Of a stretch of 64,000 nt of DNA, positions 52,728 to 61,926 are shown in pieces. The stretch is taken from contig NZ_CAMLSE010000029.1 of the NCBI RefSeq assembly GCF_946482605.1, forward strand, positions 1 to 64,000. Reading direction: 5' to 3'. Both the position numbers and the translations under genes were made by a program. This DNA is from an uncultured Dyadobacter sp. GTDB lineage: Bacteria; Bacteroidota; Bacteroidia; Cytophagales; Spirosomataceae. Every line of letters starts with the position of its first letter. The stretch's first letter is position 1. The notes under the pieces were generated by a model. The model searched no databases and was not told where the DNA came from. It worked only from the letters and a program-made list of their open reading frames with translations.

Positions 52728-54896
52728 CTAGTTTGAGTCTTCCTTTTTTAACGATTCCAGATGTTGATAGACTTCATTGATAGCCTCGTTGGAAGGTGTG
52801 ATATAGTTTTTGATGCTGCCATTCTGAATTGCTGTTTTAATACCATTCAAAACTTCGACATCGCACACCTGATATCTCGCCGCAGTAGTAATCACAAAAT
52901 CGTTGTATGACTTTTCTGTTTCGTGATGTACAGCAAACGAGCGGTTTTTGGAACTTGGCGAAACATTACCAGCCTTAAAAGCACTGACGAACGTCGTAAT
53001 TTCAGAACGATGGCTTTCAGACAAACCGTTCAGCAACGATTTTAACCCGGCAACTTCGCATTTTTTCTTACCTATTAATTCCTCCACTTTCAGGCATGAG
53101 TTAATTTTAAATCCTTTGTAATTCAAAACGGTTCGATCCTTCGAGCTCAGCTTCAATTTTATTTTTTCATATGAAGTACTAAATGCCTTATCAAGATTGT
53201 ATCGTTTGGCATACTGCCTCAGCTGCTGCTCGAACAGCTTTTGCTCAGCCGCCCGCATTTCATCGTCCGCCTTCTCCAATATCTTCGCCAATTCGATTTT
53301 CCCAACAAAAGATTTTCTTATAAGTTCGGGATCTGAATAGTAAAGATTTACATAACCATTGAGCAATTCGAAACGCTTCACATGAGACGGGTGTGTCTTT
53401 AATTGACCATTAGAGTACAGTGCTTCGTCATTCAACGCACCCGACTTTTTCTTCAACTGATTCTTGAAAAAGTATATACCAACTTCCGATGCACTGGGTG
53501 GCTTCCGATAGCGATCGAACATTTTTGAGAAACTGCTAATCTGCGAGCCCGATACAAGTCGCTTCTCTTCACTTGAAACATTCTCAAACTTCCCAACAAA
53601 CAGATTTCGCCAAAACTTCATTGCCTCTCTCGGATCATATCCGGATTTGGTAAGCAGATACAGACCAACACGATCGCTCTGAGATTCGTTGTCGACCGAA
53701 TACTTCGAATAAACGCTTATTTCTTTGGCCTTTTCGTAAGTCTTGAATGCGTCAGAGAGGGAATCGATGTTCAGCTTAAAGGTTCTTTTTGTGACATTTG
53801 GAATCTTCATTTTGGGGAGCTTAACCCAGTCAGCAGACACTTTGGCAACGTCCTTGGCGACATTTATTATTTCTTCGTTGGACTTCTTTCTATTTTCAGT
53901 ATCTACCTTATTTTTAGACTTATTTGCACTATGTTCATATATTGCGTGAGTTATTTCATGTCCAATAATGGCCGCTAGTTGCGCTTCATTTTCAACCGCC
54001 TTCAAAAGACCTGTATTCACTATTACCAATCCGTCCGGCTGAGCAAAGGCATTCACTTCCGGGTCGACAAGGGTAACAAACATGAATTTTATCTTATCCT
54101 TAATAAAATCAGGAATCATTTTCGAACCCATATTTTGAACATAGTTTTGCAGTGAAATGCTATTGGCAATTGGATTTCCATTGTATGTTTTCCCTAAAAA
54201 CCATGACCTTTGCACAGGATCCATCCATTTGTCATAAAACAAATTATGGAAAGTAGAATCATCGTTAACAGATCTCATATCCCGATCCAATTTGGTTTCA
54301 AGATCGGGTGAAATCTTTACTTCCGATGCCAGCGCGAAGCCCTTTGGGTCATAGACTCCTTCCACAGTCGCATAGTCTCCTAATTTGAGTTGCTTGAAAT
54401 TTTCGAATACTTTACCTTTATAAAGTGTCTTCCTGTCGCCCGATATTTTTCCACCTACTTTCATTTTCACTTTGTTTCCATCTATAATGGCGAAGTCGCC
54501 CGAAATGTCATCCAATCTTCCTTTCTCTATCTTAATCTTTTTTGGAATCTCTTTAACCTGAATGTTGCTAGCGATGACGATACCCTGCTTCGGCATTTTA
54601 TCGCCGACAATCTCAATTTCCATCCCGAAGCGCAAGGCCTGGAAATCTGAAATTCCCTTTACGAATAATTTTGTTTTCGGATTGACTGCCAGCACGGTCT
54701 CAGTGAATATTCCTTCTTTCGATGAAAAATTCACTACAAGCTCTTTTTTCTCGAAATTGATCTCCTGGATATAGCCGGTTTGTTGGAAGAACAAACCAAT
54801 CTCATCCACCTGCGCGTGACATTTGTTAATGCAAAAAATGACCAGCGACAGCATAGAAACAAGGTGGATATTTTTATATTTTCTGAATGACAACAT
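52728..54896 (-). CDS. Exported M48-family zinc metalloprotease
   Basis: The product has 722 residues, with a signal peptide at 1-28. Residues ~35-200 form two DUF5666-like beta modules (GYIQEINFEKKELVV, GRLDDISGDFAII). The protease part (~225-480) has HEITH (313-317) after LAAIIG, and NESQSDRVG, where Glu fits the third zinc ligand. The remainder (to 722) is helical without a known domain. M48 enzymes of this kind act in the periplasm on misfolded or assembly-stage proteins. The 421-base gap before it suggests that it begins a separate transcript. Confidence 0.85.
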   Translation of the reverse strand: MLSFRKYKNIHLVSMLSLVIFCINKCHAQVDEIGLFFQQTGYIQEINFEKKELVVNFSSKEGIFTETVLAVNPKTKLFVKGISDFQALRFGMEIEIVGDKMPKQGIVIASNIQVKEIPKKIKIEKGRLDDISGDFAIIDGNKVKMKVGGKISGDRKTLYKGKVFENFKQLKLGDYATVEGVYDPKGFALASEVKISPDLETKLDRDMRSVNDDSTFHNLFYDKWMDPVQRSWFLGKTYNGNPIANSISLQNYVQNMGSKMIPDFIKDKIKFMFVTLVDPEVNAFAQPDGLVIVNTGLLKAVENEAQLAAIIGHEITHAIYEHSANKSKNKVDTENRKKSNEEIINVAKDVAKVSADWVKLPKMKIPNVTKRTFKLNIDSLSDAFKTYEKAKEISVYSKYSVDNESQSDRVGLYLLTKSGYDPREAMKFWRNLFVGKFENVSSEEKRLVSGSQISSFSKMFDRYRKPPSASEVGIYFFKNQLKKKSGALNDEALYSNGQLKTHPSHVKRFELLNGYVNLYYSDPELIRKSFVGKIELAKILEKADDEMRAAEQKLFEQQLRQYAKRYNLDKAFSTSYEKIKLKLSSKDRTVLNYKGFKINSCLKVEELIGKKKCEVAGLKSLLNGLSESHRSEITTFVSAFKAGNVSPSSKNRSFAVHHETEKSYNDFVITTAARYQVCDVEVLNGIKTAIQNGSIKNYITPSNEAINEVYQHLESLKKEDSN

Positions 54897-55317
54897 AGCT
54901 TAACTGAGTTGAATGGTTGAGAAAAATCTTATGATTGATTATCCAGGTAATGAGACTGATATCGCTTCTGTCTTCTGCGTAGCTGCACATCGCTGTCGCC
55001 AACAAATTTCAATCTTAGTTACCTCTCGTGTCCCCCCACGTTTGCGGGTATTTTCGACAATTTTTGTTTGATTTTTTCGCATGGTTTCTCTTTTTACCCC
55101 TTCATCGAAGGGTAAAAGAGGAATCTCATCACAAGGCGGAAAAAATTTTGAGAAATCTTCCCTGTCGAATGGATCGATTGGGCAATGAGCTGCCTTTCAC
55201 CTTGGACAAGTGATTGAATGTGAGCCAATACCGACTCAATACCAGGAAGAATGCAGCGTATTCTTTGAGAAAAAAGGGGCTAGAAAATATGATTTTTACC
55301 GATCGCCATTTCAGTAG
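54897..55317. other. 421-base intergenic region with an inverted repeat
   Basis: The gap separates the CHAT gene from the M48 gene on the minus strand. No gene is supported; the only frames are short (about 60 codons, plus strand). It contains an inverted repeat at 55087-55120 and is the probable promoter region of the second half of the cluster. Confidence 0.55.
55087..55120. repeat. Inverted repeat in the M48 upstream region
   Basis: ctctttttaccc (55088-55099) and gggtaaaagag (55110-55120) are complementary except for one unpaired T, with a loop of about 10 bases. No T run follows on either strand, so it is not a terminator. It lies about 190 bases upstream of the M48 start and might be an operator or an RNA element. 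Confidence 0.45.
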
Positions 55318-58098
55318 TTACTCAATGAGTACAAACGGAGCCCATAACTTAGGTTGCGCGTATTTTTTCTGAATGGCTCTCTGTGCGTCCCTGAATGCCG
55401 CGTGAACCTCCATGCCCGAAGCAATTTTGGCATAAAAGGAAGTCATCAGTTGTTTGGTCACGGAATCATCCACAGGCCACAGGCTTAAAAGCAGTTTTTT
55501 TACGCCGGCCATTCTGAACGCACGCGGCAAGCCAAACGCACCCTCGGAGCCACGTAAATCTCCAAGAGCTGTCTCGCAAGCACTCAATACCAACAGCTGC
55601 GTTTGACTCAGGTCCTGGTATTGAATTTCATACGCTGTAAGCAAACCATCTTCTCCATTAACCGGGATACTTTTCATCTGCCAAAGTTCATTTGCACCTG
55701 AGAGCACCAGAGCACTTCGCATGTAAGCTTCATCCTGCGATTGGTCTGTTTGCTTCGCATCCGGCCGAAGGTAAAGACCATGCGTTGCCAAATGCAGGAT
55801 ATCAGGGGAATGTCCCGAAAACTGCCTGAATCGCTTTTCCGAAGCCTCCTTATCGGTTATCAGCTCTGATTTAGGCAATGTGCGGTGAATCTCATTCACC
55901 TCTTTGATTGTGGCCGCGAGCGGTGCAAAGGGCCTCAGATGCGCTTTTTCGATCGCAGTTTGCAGGGAGGTTAACGACGCCTTATTCTTTGGGGCGGGAA
56001 CGCTTTCCGGCCCGGCCGTTCCGTAGTCCACCCCGCCGAAAAGCACAACCGACATCCGTCGTTCGAAATGGAACGGAGTAATGCCCGCCACCAGCTGCTT
56101 CGTGCTGAAAAGCTGATGAAGCTCGTATTTGCCATCCAGGTATTGGTTAACGACCGGTGTTTCAGAAGTCGTTCCGGGCAGCGGCAATGCGGCAAAGGCT
56201 ACCCGGGTCAATAATCCCTGGGCCGAATAATAAACCCGGTTCACCCCTCCCAGCAACTTATCGATGGGTCGCCACACCAGCCGGTACAGCGAATCTCCGT
56301 AGGCAATCCTGGCAAACCCTCTTTCCTGCTCTTTTGCGTAAAGGTCGGGCCGGGCCAACAGCTCATTGAGCTGAACCTCATTGCCGAGCGACACAAAACG
56401 CGGGGCGCTGTAATCGGGCCTGATGACCATTGCGGCATAAAGTATATCTTCCGGTTTATTCGAAAACTCTGTAAGAGGTGAGGCAATGGCGGAGAACGAT
56501 CTGAACCGCACAAAGCTCACCGCTGCCTGATCGGGAGCCAGACTTTTCCTGATCTGATTCCAGCTAATTTCCTCCTGCACCGGCTTTGCCTTAGATACTT
56601 TTGTCAGCAACTCTTCCAGATCATCCCTTATTTCCTCTGCTTTGGTCAGGGCCGATTCTTTTTGAGCGACGGGCAGGTTTGGAATTCGTTGCCGTTGGAT
56701 CAACCACGACTCGTACAGCTCAGTGATCTGCCTGTTGTTTTGTGCTTTAATGAAGTCCCTTTCCCGGCGCGTCTCGTCGAACAACAGGCTGTTCAGATAC
56801 AAATCGGCGTCATAACTCAGTTTCGACATGACCGTATCCGGACTTTGTTTCTTCTTTTGAATGAAATCGGTGAACGACAAGGTCATTTGCATACCCATAT
56901 CCAAGCCGGCATAGGCTTCGTTGTCATCTTCTGTCCCACCCAAATTGAAAGCGAGGCGCTGCAGGCCCTTGACGAGATTGTGATTTTCTCTGACTTGTGC
57001 AGCGACTTTGGCATACTGACCCGATTGCATGTACACAAACATCAGTTCTTTCCGACAGCTGGCAGCCAGCGGCGTGTCCAGGGCATTCAGTTTTTTCAAA
57101 ATTGAAATGGCGTCTTCAAAATGCTTCTGAGCTTTGCCGAAATCAACTTTTACTGTCCGGTAAAAATTTCCCGCCGTACTATGACAAACAGCAGACGCCG
57201 CGCTCTTTTCTCCATTTTGCGCTATGCACTGCTCAAACGATTTTTTTAATTCACCCTCGGTCATATTGTTCTTTACTCGCGGCATTTCCGCACCCAGGGC
57301 CAAATAGGGGTTGCGGACCACTAATGCTTCCTCATTGGATTTCTTTCCCGGGGCGGGCTTCTTGTTACTGCTTTTGTTGTCACTTTTTTCCTCGTTTTTC
57401 TGAGGCTTGTCATCATCATCTTCTTCATCATCGTTGGCCGCATCTTCCTCGTCTTCGTCACGCTGTATTTTTTCCATGAGCGCCAGGAACTTTGAGCGGG
57501 CTAAGCGCACCTTACCGGAATCACTTCCCTTTTCGAAAAGTCCCGCCGCTATTCCATACAACCGTACCGCCGTAAAAGGCGCATAACTCTCAGGTTTGGC
57601 TGGTTTCATCAATTCATCGCTGATGGACATGTACCGGTCGCCCAGCATGGTCGCACTTTGCACGGATTTTAGTTTTGCCTGCCGCTTTTCCGCTTTCTCG
57701 AATTTTTCAAATGAAACACTTTCATATTCTTCATCGCCCGTTCTCAGGTAGGCGTACCCGAGCGTGACCAGATTGTTGATACTGATCAGGTCCGGGGGGT
57801 ATTTGTCCAGAATCTTCTCCGCCTTACCTGCGTACTCGATGCTTTTGAGATATTTTTTCTGACGAAGTTCCAGGTCACCTTTTGTAGCCAGGTAATTCCC
57901 CTGGATCCGCTGTTGTGCGGGCAGTGTCAGGGTTGCAATGGCCTTATCTACGAGGAGACCAGCCTGTTCGTATTTCTTTTTAGCGATCGCATCCTGGATT
58001 TGACTGTCGATTTGCTTCAAATCCTGGGCGCGTACATGCGTGAGGAGGATGCATAGCAAGATCTGCGATAACGCAATGGTTTGTATCAATCGAGCCAT
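55318..58098 (-). CDS. Exported CHAT-domain (caspase-like) protease with helical repeats
   Basis: The product has 926 residues, with a signal peptide at 1-24 (LLCILLTHVRAQ). Residues 25-210 and 265-600 are TPR-like helical repeats, split by a very acidic linker (212-258, with runs of Asp and Glu). The CHAT protease domain fills about 620-926 with catalytic His773 (ILHLATHGLY) and Cys841 (LVLSACETALGD), followed by the usual FGLPRAFRMAGVKKLLLSLW. Both catalytic residues are kept. It lies 5 bases after the caspase gene. Known CHAT proteases (for example those linked to CRISPR and defence) are mostly cytoplasmic; this one carries an export signal. Confidence 0.88.
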   Translation of the reverse strand: MARLIQTIALSQILLCILLTHVRAQDLKQIDSQIQDAIAKKKYEQAGLLVDKAIATLTLPAQQRIQGNYLATKGDLELRQKKYLKSIEYAGKAEKILDKYPPDLISINNLVTLGYAYLRTGDEEYESVSFEKFEKAEKRQAKLKSVQSATMLGDRYMSISDELMKPAKPESYAPFTAVRLYGIAAGLFEKGSDSGKVRLARSKFLALMEKIQRDEDEEDAANDDEEDDDDKPQKNEEKSDNKSSNKKPAPGKKSNEEALVVRNPYLALGAEMPRVKNNMTEGELKKSFEQCIAQNGEKSAASAVCHSTAGNFYRTVKVDFGKAQKHFEDAISILKKLNALDTPLAASCRKELMFVYMQSGQYAKVAAQVRENHNLVKGLQRLAFNLGGTEDDNEAYAGLDMGMQMTLSFTDFIQKKKQSPDTVMSKLSYDADLYLNSLLFDETRRERDFIKAQNNRQITELYESWLIQRQRIPNLPVAQKESALTKAEEIRDDLEELLTKVSKAKPVQEEISWNQIRKSLAPDQAAVSFVRFRSFSAIASPLTEFSNKPEDILYAAMVIRPDYSAPRFVSLGNEVQLNELLARPDLYAKEQERGFARIAYGDSLYRLVWRPIDKLLGGVNRVYYSAQGLLTRVAFAALPLPGTTSETPVVNQYLDGKYELHQLFSTKQLVAGITPFHFERRMSVVLFGGVDYGTAGPESVPAPKNKASLTSLQTAIEKAHLRPFAPLAATIKEVNEIHRTLPKSELITDKEASEKRFRQFSGHSPDILHLATHGLYLRPDAKQTDQSQDEAYMRSALVLSGANELWQMKSIPVNGEDGLLTAYEIQYQDLSQTQLLVLSACETALGDLRGSEGAFGLPRAFRMAGVKKLLLSLWPVDDSVTKQLMTSFYAKIASGMEVHAAFRDAQRAIQKKYAQPKLWAPFVLIE

Positions 58099-58103
58099 TT
58101 CGG

Positions 58104-60059
58104 TTATTGTTTAGCGCGCTCAACCCAAAATTGAAATTCATCCGTACCCGCTTCATCCAGTTTCACAGATTGATCGTCGCTGCCTCTGAGACGGGCCGAC
58201 AACAGATTACTGATAGGATTTGATTGGGGCCCGGTTTCGGCAGTAAGTCCCCGGGTTTGAATTGTTGTTTTGATGGAGGCAGGGTTTTTAGAAAGGATTA
58301 ATTTATAGGTTTCCAAACCAATTGGCGGAGCGATTCGCACAGGAATTGAACGCTCTTCTCCCGGCTTCAACCTGAGGGTTTCAGGAAGGTATTTGCTATT
58401 GGGCAACCCTACATCTATTTCCGCGTTGGGAAGAATATCTATCACAGAAAAATAAAACGGCACTGTTCCTGTATTCCGGACGGTGAAAAGCGCATGCTGG
58501 TTTGTACGCAGAACGGGAATGCCCTGGCGTAATTCTACGGGCAACCGGGCTTCCACATGGTCGTTATCAGGATTCAATTTTACCGGAACAATAGTCATGG
58601 AAGCGCGCATAGCCGGATTACGCACATCCAGATCACGGAGCCAGCCGGCCTGTGCATAAGCGGTAATGCGGCTGGCGATATCACTTATATTTTCGTTCTC
58701 GAATAATTCCAGTTGAATGCCGTCGGAAGCGCGGCAAAGCTCGACCTGATTTTTGACGGGCCGGATCAGCCAGTCCGCATCGCTTTCAACCAGTTTAAAA
58801 TTGGGCACGTCCGAAATCAGCGATGCTATTTCCTGTTTTCGGGCATCGGACCCAAATCCGGATAGCGTAACCCGTGCCGAGCCAGCGGCGAATGCCTGTT
58901 TTACCAAAGTAGCTTTAAGCAAAACGGAGTCGGCTTTGGGCAATGCGCTGGTTAGTTCAATGATCGACTCAAACGGGGTTGCCTCCACCACCCGGCCCTT
59001 TACCGGCGCTCCGGTATTACTGCCTTGGCCACGCGTCACATTAACCGAGACCTCGGAGCCTTTGGTAAAGCCAAGAAACACGCCCTTCGACAGTCTGAAT
59101 TGCCGATAAGCCTGATCGAGCCCTACTTTGATCCAACTGAATAAATCGGCTGGTATAATATCTCCTCCAAGCAGCCTGGCCGTTTTGTTTCCTTCCATCA
59201 CGGGAATTTGCTTGGGGTCCCTGAGTGACATCATTTTTTGGATCTGGTCAAAAAGCGTCTGATACGAAGCCCGCTCATCCATTAATACCATTGCCTTGCT
59301 GAAACACATGGATATCGGGCCTACCGGCTCCCGCTCGTCATCGAGTATTTCGGTCAGGGAATCACCAGCCCCTACGCCCGAAATCATCACGACATTTCCA
59401 ATGCTGTTCGTCGCAGCTGCCCGAAGCGAGGAAGCTGGCAGATCAAACCACCCCGACTCCGGCTTGCCGTCGGACCTTGTCGGAGCCGGGTCTGATGGCT
59501 GAATGTTGTCCGTGCGCGTGAGCGCCTGCCCACGCATCATGGTGCCCGAATGGCAGGCATCAATGAGTATGAGTACATGCCCCTGCGGCCCCACGGCCGT
59601 ACGAAGCGAGTCAATGTATTTGCCTAGTTCATCGTCCCGTATAAACCTGCTATCAGTCGGGTTATTGTCAGCCGGTGCGTCATAAGGAATGAGGGCTTCA
59701 TCCTTTTGATCGATCACTTCATCACCTCCTTTTTCGTCATCCAGCTGCGTACCATGTCCTCCATAATGAATCACTACCTTATCGTTCGGCTTACATTGCC
59801 GGATCAGTTCGCTGAATGCCTTGCGTATGTTGGCAGCCGTTGCCGCCTTATCCTGCAAAACACGCGGAGTCGCAAAACGCTGTTGCAGCAGAGCGCCCTT
59901 CATCCAGTATGCATCACGCCCGGTATTTAAAACCTGCCGCTTGGTTGGGTACTGTCCGATCTCAATCAAAAGCGCTCTTTTTGACGCCAATGCCGATTCT
60001 GCGGTAAGCACACAAATCAATTGCAACACATGCAATAACAACCTTCGAGATTTCATCAT
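58104..60059 (-). CDS. Exported caspase-family (metacaspase-like, C14) protease
   Basis: The product has 651 residues, with a signal peptide at 1-25 (QLICVLTAESALAS). The caspase p20-like domain (27-290) has catalytic His102 (IHYGGHGTQ) and Cys169 (LILIDACHSGTM), and an acidic S1-pocket-type stretch (DQKDEALIPYDA) like that of metacaspases cleaving after Arg/Lys. The C-terminal half (~330-651) is beta-rich (RVTLSGFGSDARK, VELRQGIPVLRTNQHALFTV). It precedes the CHAT protease by 5 bases. The two likely act outside the inner membrane in one cascade (inference). Confidence 0.88.
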   Translation of the reverse strand: MMKSRRLLLHVLQLICVLTAESALASKRALLIEIGQYPTKRQVLNTGRDAYWMKGALLQQRFATPRVLQDKAATAANIRKAFSELIRQCKPNDKVVIHYGGHGTQLDDEKGGDEVIDQKDEALIPYDAPADNNPTDSRFIRDDELGKYIDSLRTAVGPQGHVLILIDACHSGTMMRGQALTRTDNIQPSDPAPTRSDGKPESGWFDLPASSLRAAATNSIGNVVMISGVGAGDSLTEILDDEREPVGPISMCFSKAMVLMDERASYQTLFDQIQKMMSLRDPKQIPVMEGNKTARLLGGDIIPADLFSWIKVGLDQAYRQFRLSKGVFLGFTKGSEVSVNVTRGQGSNTGAPVKGRVVEATPFESIIELTSALPKADSVLLKATLVKQAFAAGSARVTLSGFGSDARKQEIASLISDVPNFKLVESDADWLIRPVKNQVELCRASDGIQLELFENENISDIASRITAYAQAGWLRDLDVRNPAMRASMTIVPVKLNPDNDHVEARLPVELRQGIPVLRTNQHALFTVRNTGTVPFYFSVIDILPNAEIDVGLPNSKYLPETLRLKPGEERSIPVRIAPPIGLETYKLILSKNPASIKTTIQTRGLTAETGPQSNPISNLLSARLRGSDDQSVKLDEAGTDEFQFWVERAKQ

Positions 60060-60125
60060 GATAACGGAAAATTGGCTCTGACAGGAAGGGTTTTAACTTG
60101 TTTGAAACAAAGGCATTTACATTGA

Positions 60126-60896
60126 TTAAAACTGGAACCGGAACAAAAGCGGTTTCTTGTCCAGGTCGGATAAGAGGTTCCCGGCATGACTCCTATATCT
60201 ATGCTCCCCGCCGCCCGAAACAATTTTTTCGAGTAAGGCCCTTGCATTCTCCTTCTGATGATCCCCCAGGTAGGCGACGCTCAGATACCACTCAGCATTT
60301 TGCCTCAGCCCATCGTCCACGGATTTACTCGCGCTCAGGAGAAGCGGAATGGCCTTCGAGGGGTTTTCAAGGCCCAGATAGCTCATGCCTTTATAGAAGT
60401 CAAAGCAAGGTCCCTGCGGCTTTTTATCCAGACTGTCTATTACTGCCTGGTAGGCCTCCATTTGGTCCTGACCTTTATAATAGAGCCGCATAATGGTCAG
60501 ATCCGGACATTCGTCGATTGCCTCCCCTCTTGTGGCTCCTTCAACGGGGTTGTACACTGCATTATAAGTTCTCAGATCCAACGTAGTGTCCCGTATAAAA
60601 ACACCCAGGAGGAAAATCACACATGCCGCTGCCAGATAGCGCATTTTTCTCCATAATGGCCTTATTTTATGTTCCTCTTCTTCTCCGTCCGCAGCTTCGG
60701 CACTTTCGATCATTTCCTTTATTCTGCCGGCGGTTTCCATATCTTCCAGCGTCTCTAAAATAGGACGAAGTCCTTCCACCCTGGCTTTGAAAGCCTGATC
60801 ATTTTGCATCCGCTCCTCGAATTTCTCCCGTCTGCTTTTTGGTAACGCATCCCGAAAGTATGCCTGGATATCTCTGGTTTCTTTATCTGGAATCAT
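60126..60896 (-). CDS. Membrane protein with anti-sigma-like N-terminus and TPR-like C-terminus
   Basis: The product has 256 residues. The N-terminus (IQAYFRDALPKSRREKFEER) has the helical character of membrane anti-sigma factors, where the pattern IxxYLxGxLsxxExxxFExRL is common. A membrane segment lies at 86-101. The C-terminal part (150-245) has helical repeat sequence (GMSYLGLENPSKAIPLLLSA). Its start overlaps the sigma factor stop by four bases (ATGA). It fits a sigma regulator spanning the membrane, sensing through its repeats. Confidence 0.72.
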   Translation of the reverse strand: MIPDKETRDIQAYFRDALPKSRREKFEERMQNDQAFKARVEGLRPILETLEDMETAGRIKEMIESAEAADGEEEEHKIRPLWRKMRYLAAACVIFLLGVFIRDTTLDLRTYNAVYNPVEGATRGEAIDECPDLTIMRLYYKGQDQMEAYQAVIDSLDKKPQGPCFDFYKGMSYLGLENPSKAIPLLLSASKSVDDGLRQNAEWYLSVAYLGDHQKENARALLEKIVSGGGEHRYRSHAGNLLSDLDKKPLLFRFQF

Positions 60897-61909
60897 AGCA
60901 TGGTCTGATTGAGAATTAACCTGAGTTTTTTAAGGCAACCCGGGTGGAGGTTGTCGATAGAGCCTGGTGAATAGCCGATCCGTACGGCAAGCTCTTTCGA
61001 ACTGAGCCCGTCGCCATAATCGCCGCCAAACCATTTTCCGGTCACCACCTCCCGGCAGGGTTTGCTGAGTTGTTCGATGGCCTCGACGATACTGCTGCGC
61101 AAATCGCTCTCTTCGCCCGGTACGTAAACCGCCTGGTCATGATAATCCGATTTCAATTCTTCATACATCTTTTTCTGATGCCTGTGCTCGGTGGCTTTTT
61201 TGCGCAGAAAATCGAGCCAGCGGTAATGGCAGATACTCATAAAATAAGTGAAAATACTGGTTTTGACGAACACTCCAGCGTCGGCGGGTCGCCATTGGTA
61301 ATAACCCTTATCCGCAGGCTTCTTATCGAGTTTCCGCCTGAATTCGCATTGGGCAACCGACCACAGCTCCGGCGCTTCGTCTTTTTCCCCGCTGTTTTTG
61401 ACTACATGGCTCTCCACCTGATGGATGGATTTCCTGTACAATTCAATGGTCGCGTCTTTTTCATGACGGAGAATTTTTTTGAAAATATTCCCGGCATCCT
61501 CTGCTTCTCCCAGACTTTCGCATCTCTTAATGCTATGGATATCTTCATCGTCGATCAATACATTGGAGCGTGCCGTCACGTCATTGTAAACCGTTTCGAC
61601 TTTCTCGCGCCTGCCTGACAGCATTTCCAGAAAATACCCCGCATACTTTGCTTCGAGCGCCCTGAGCAGGTCGGGTAATGCAGGATTTCCTTCGAGAATA
61701 GCCGCCGATTCAAGCGCCTGCTCTTCGTGCTCTTCCAGCATGTCGCCGTAGTAATAGATAAGGTCCGAGGTAAATGCCGCGATGTTGGCCCCCGGCGGGT
61801 TCGCTTTTTCGATCAGATCCGCCACTCTGGTAGCCAGATTGTCGGCGTACCTCAGGTTGCCCACCATGGCTCCTTTCAATAAACTGGTGTAAAGATTTTT
61901 TTCCTCCAT
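60893..61909 (-). CDS. Sigma-70-family (ECF-like) factor with long N-terminal extension
   Basis: The product has 338 residues, much longer than the usual ~190 of ECF factors. Residues 1-145 form an acidic, helical extension of unknown function. A sigma region 2-like part spans 150-240 (TIELYRKSIHQVESHVVKNSG, then TYFMSICHYRWLDFLRKK), and region 4 spans 276-332 (IEQLSKPCREVV, LSSKELAVRIGYSPGSIDNL). It directs RNA polymerase to its own promoters. It lies 17 bases after the sensor kinase and overlaps the anti-sigma-like gene by four bases. Confidence 0.78.
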   Translation of the reverse strand: MEEKNLYTSLLKGAMVGNLRYADNLATRVADLIEKANPPGANIAAFTSDLIYYYGDMLEEHEEQALESAAILEGNPALPDLLRALEAKYAGYFLEMLSGRREKVETVYNDVTARSNVLIDDEDIHSIKRCESLGEAEDAGNIFKKILRHEKDATIELYRKSIHQVESHVVKNSGEKDEAPELWSVAQCEFRRKLDKKPADKGYYQWRPADAGVFVKTSIFTYFMSICHYRWLDFLRKKATEHRHQKKMYEELKSDYHDQAVYVPGEESDLRSSIVEAIEQLSKPCREVVTGKWFGGDYGDGLSSKELAVRIGYSPGSIDNLHPGCLKKLRLILNQTML

Positions 61910-61926
61910 GAACCTGATACAGGGGT

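Noticed and set aside
55028..55213. 61-codon open frame in the gap upstream of the M48 gene
   Set aside because: It is on the opposite strand to all neighbours, has no motif, and overlaps an inverted repeat.
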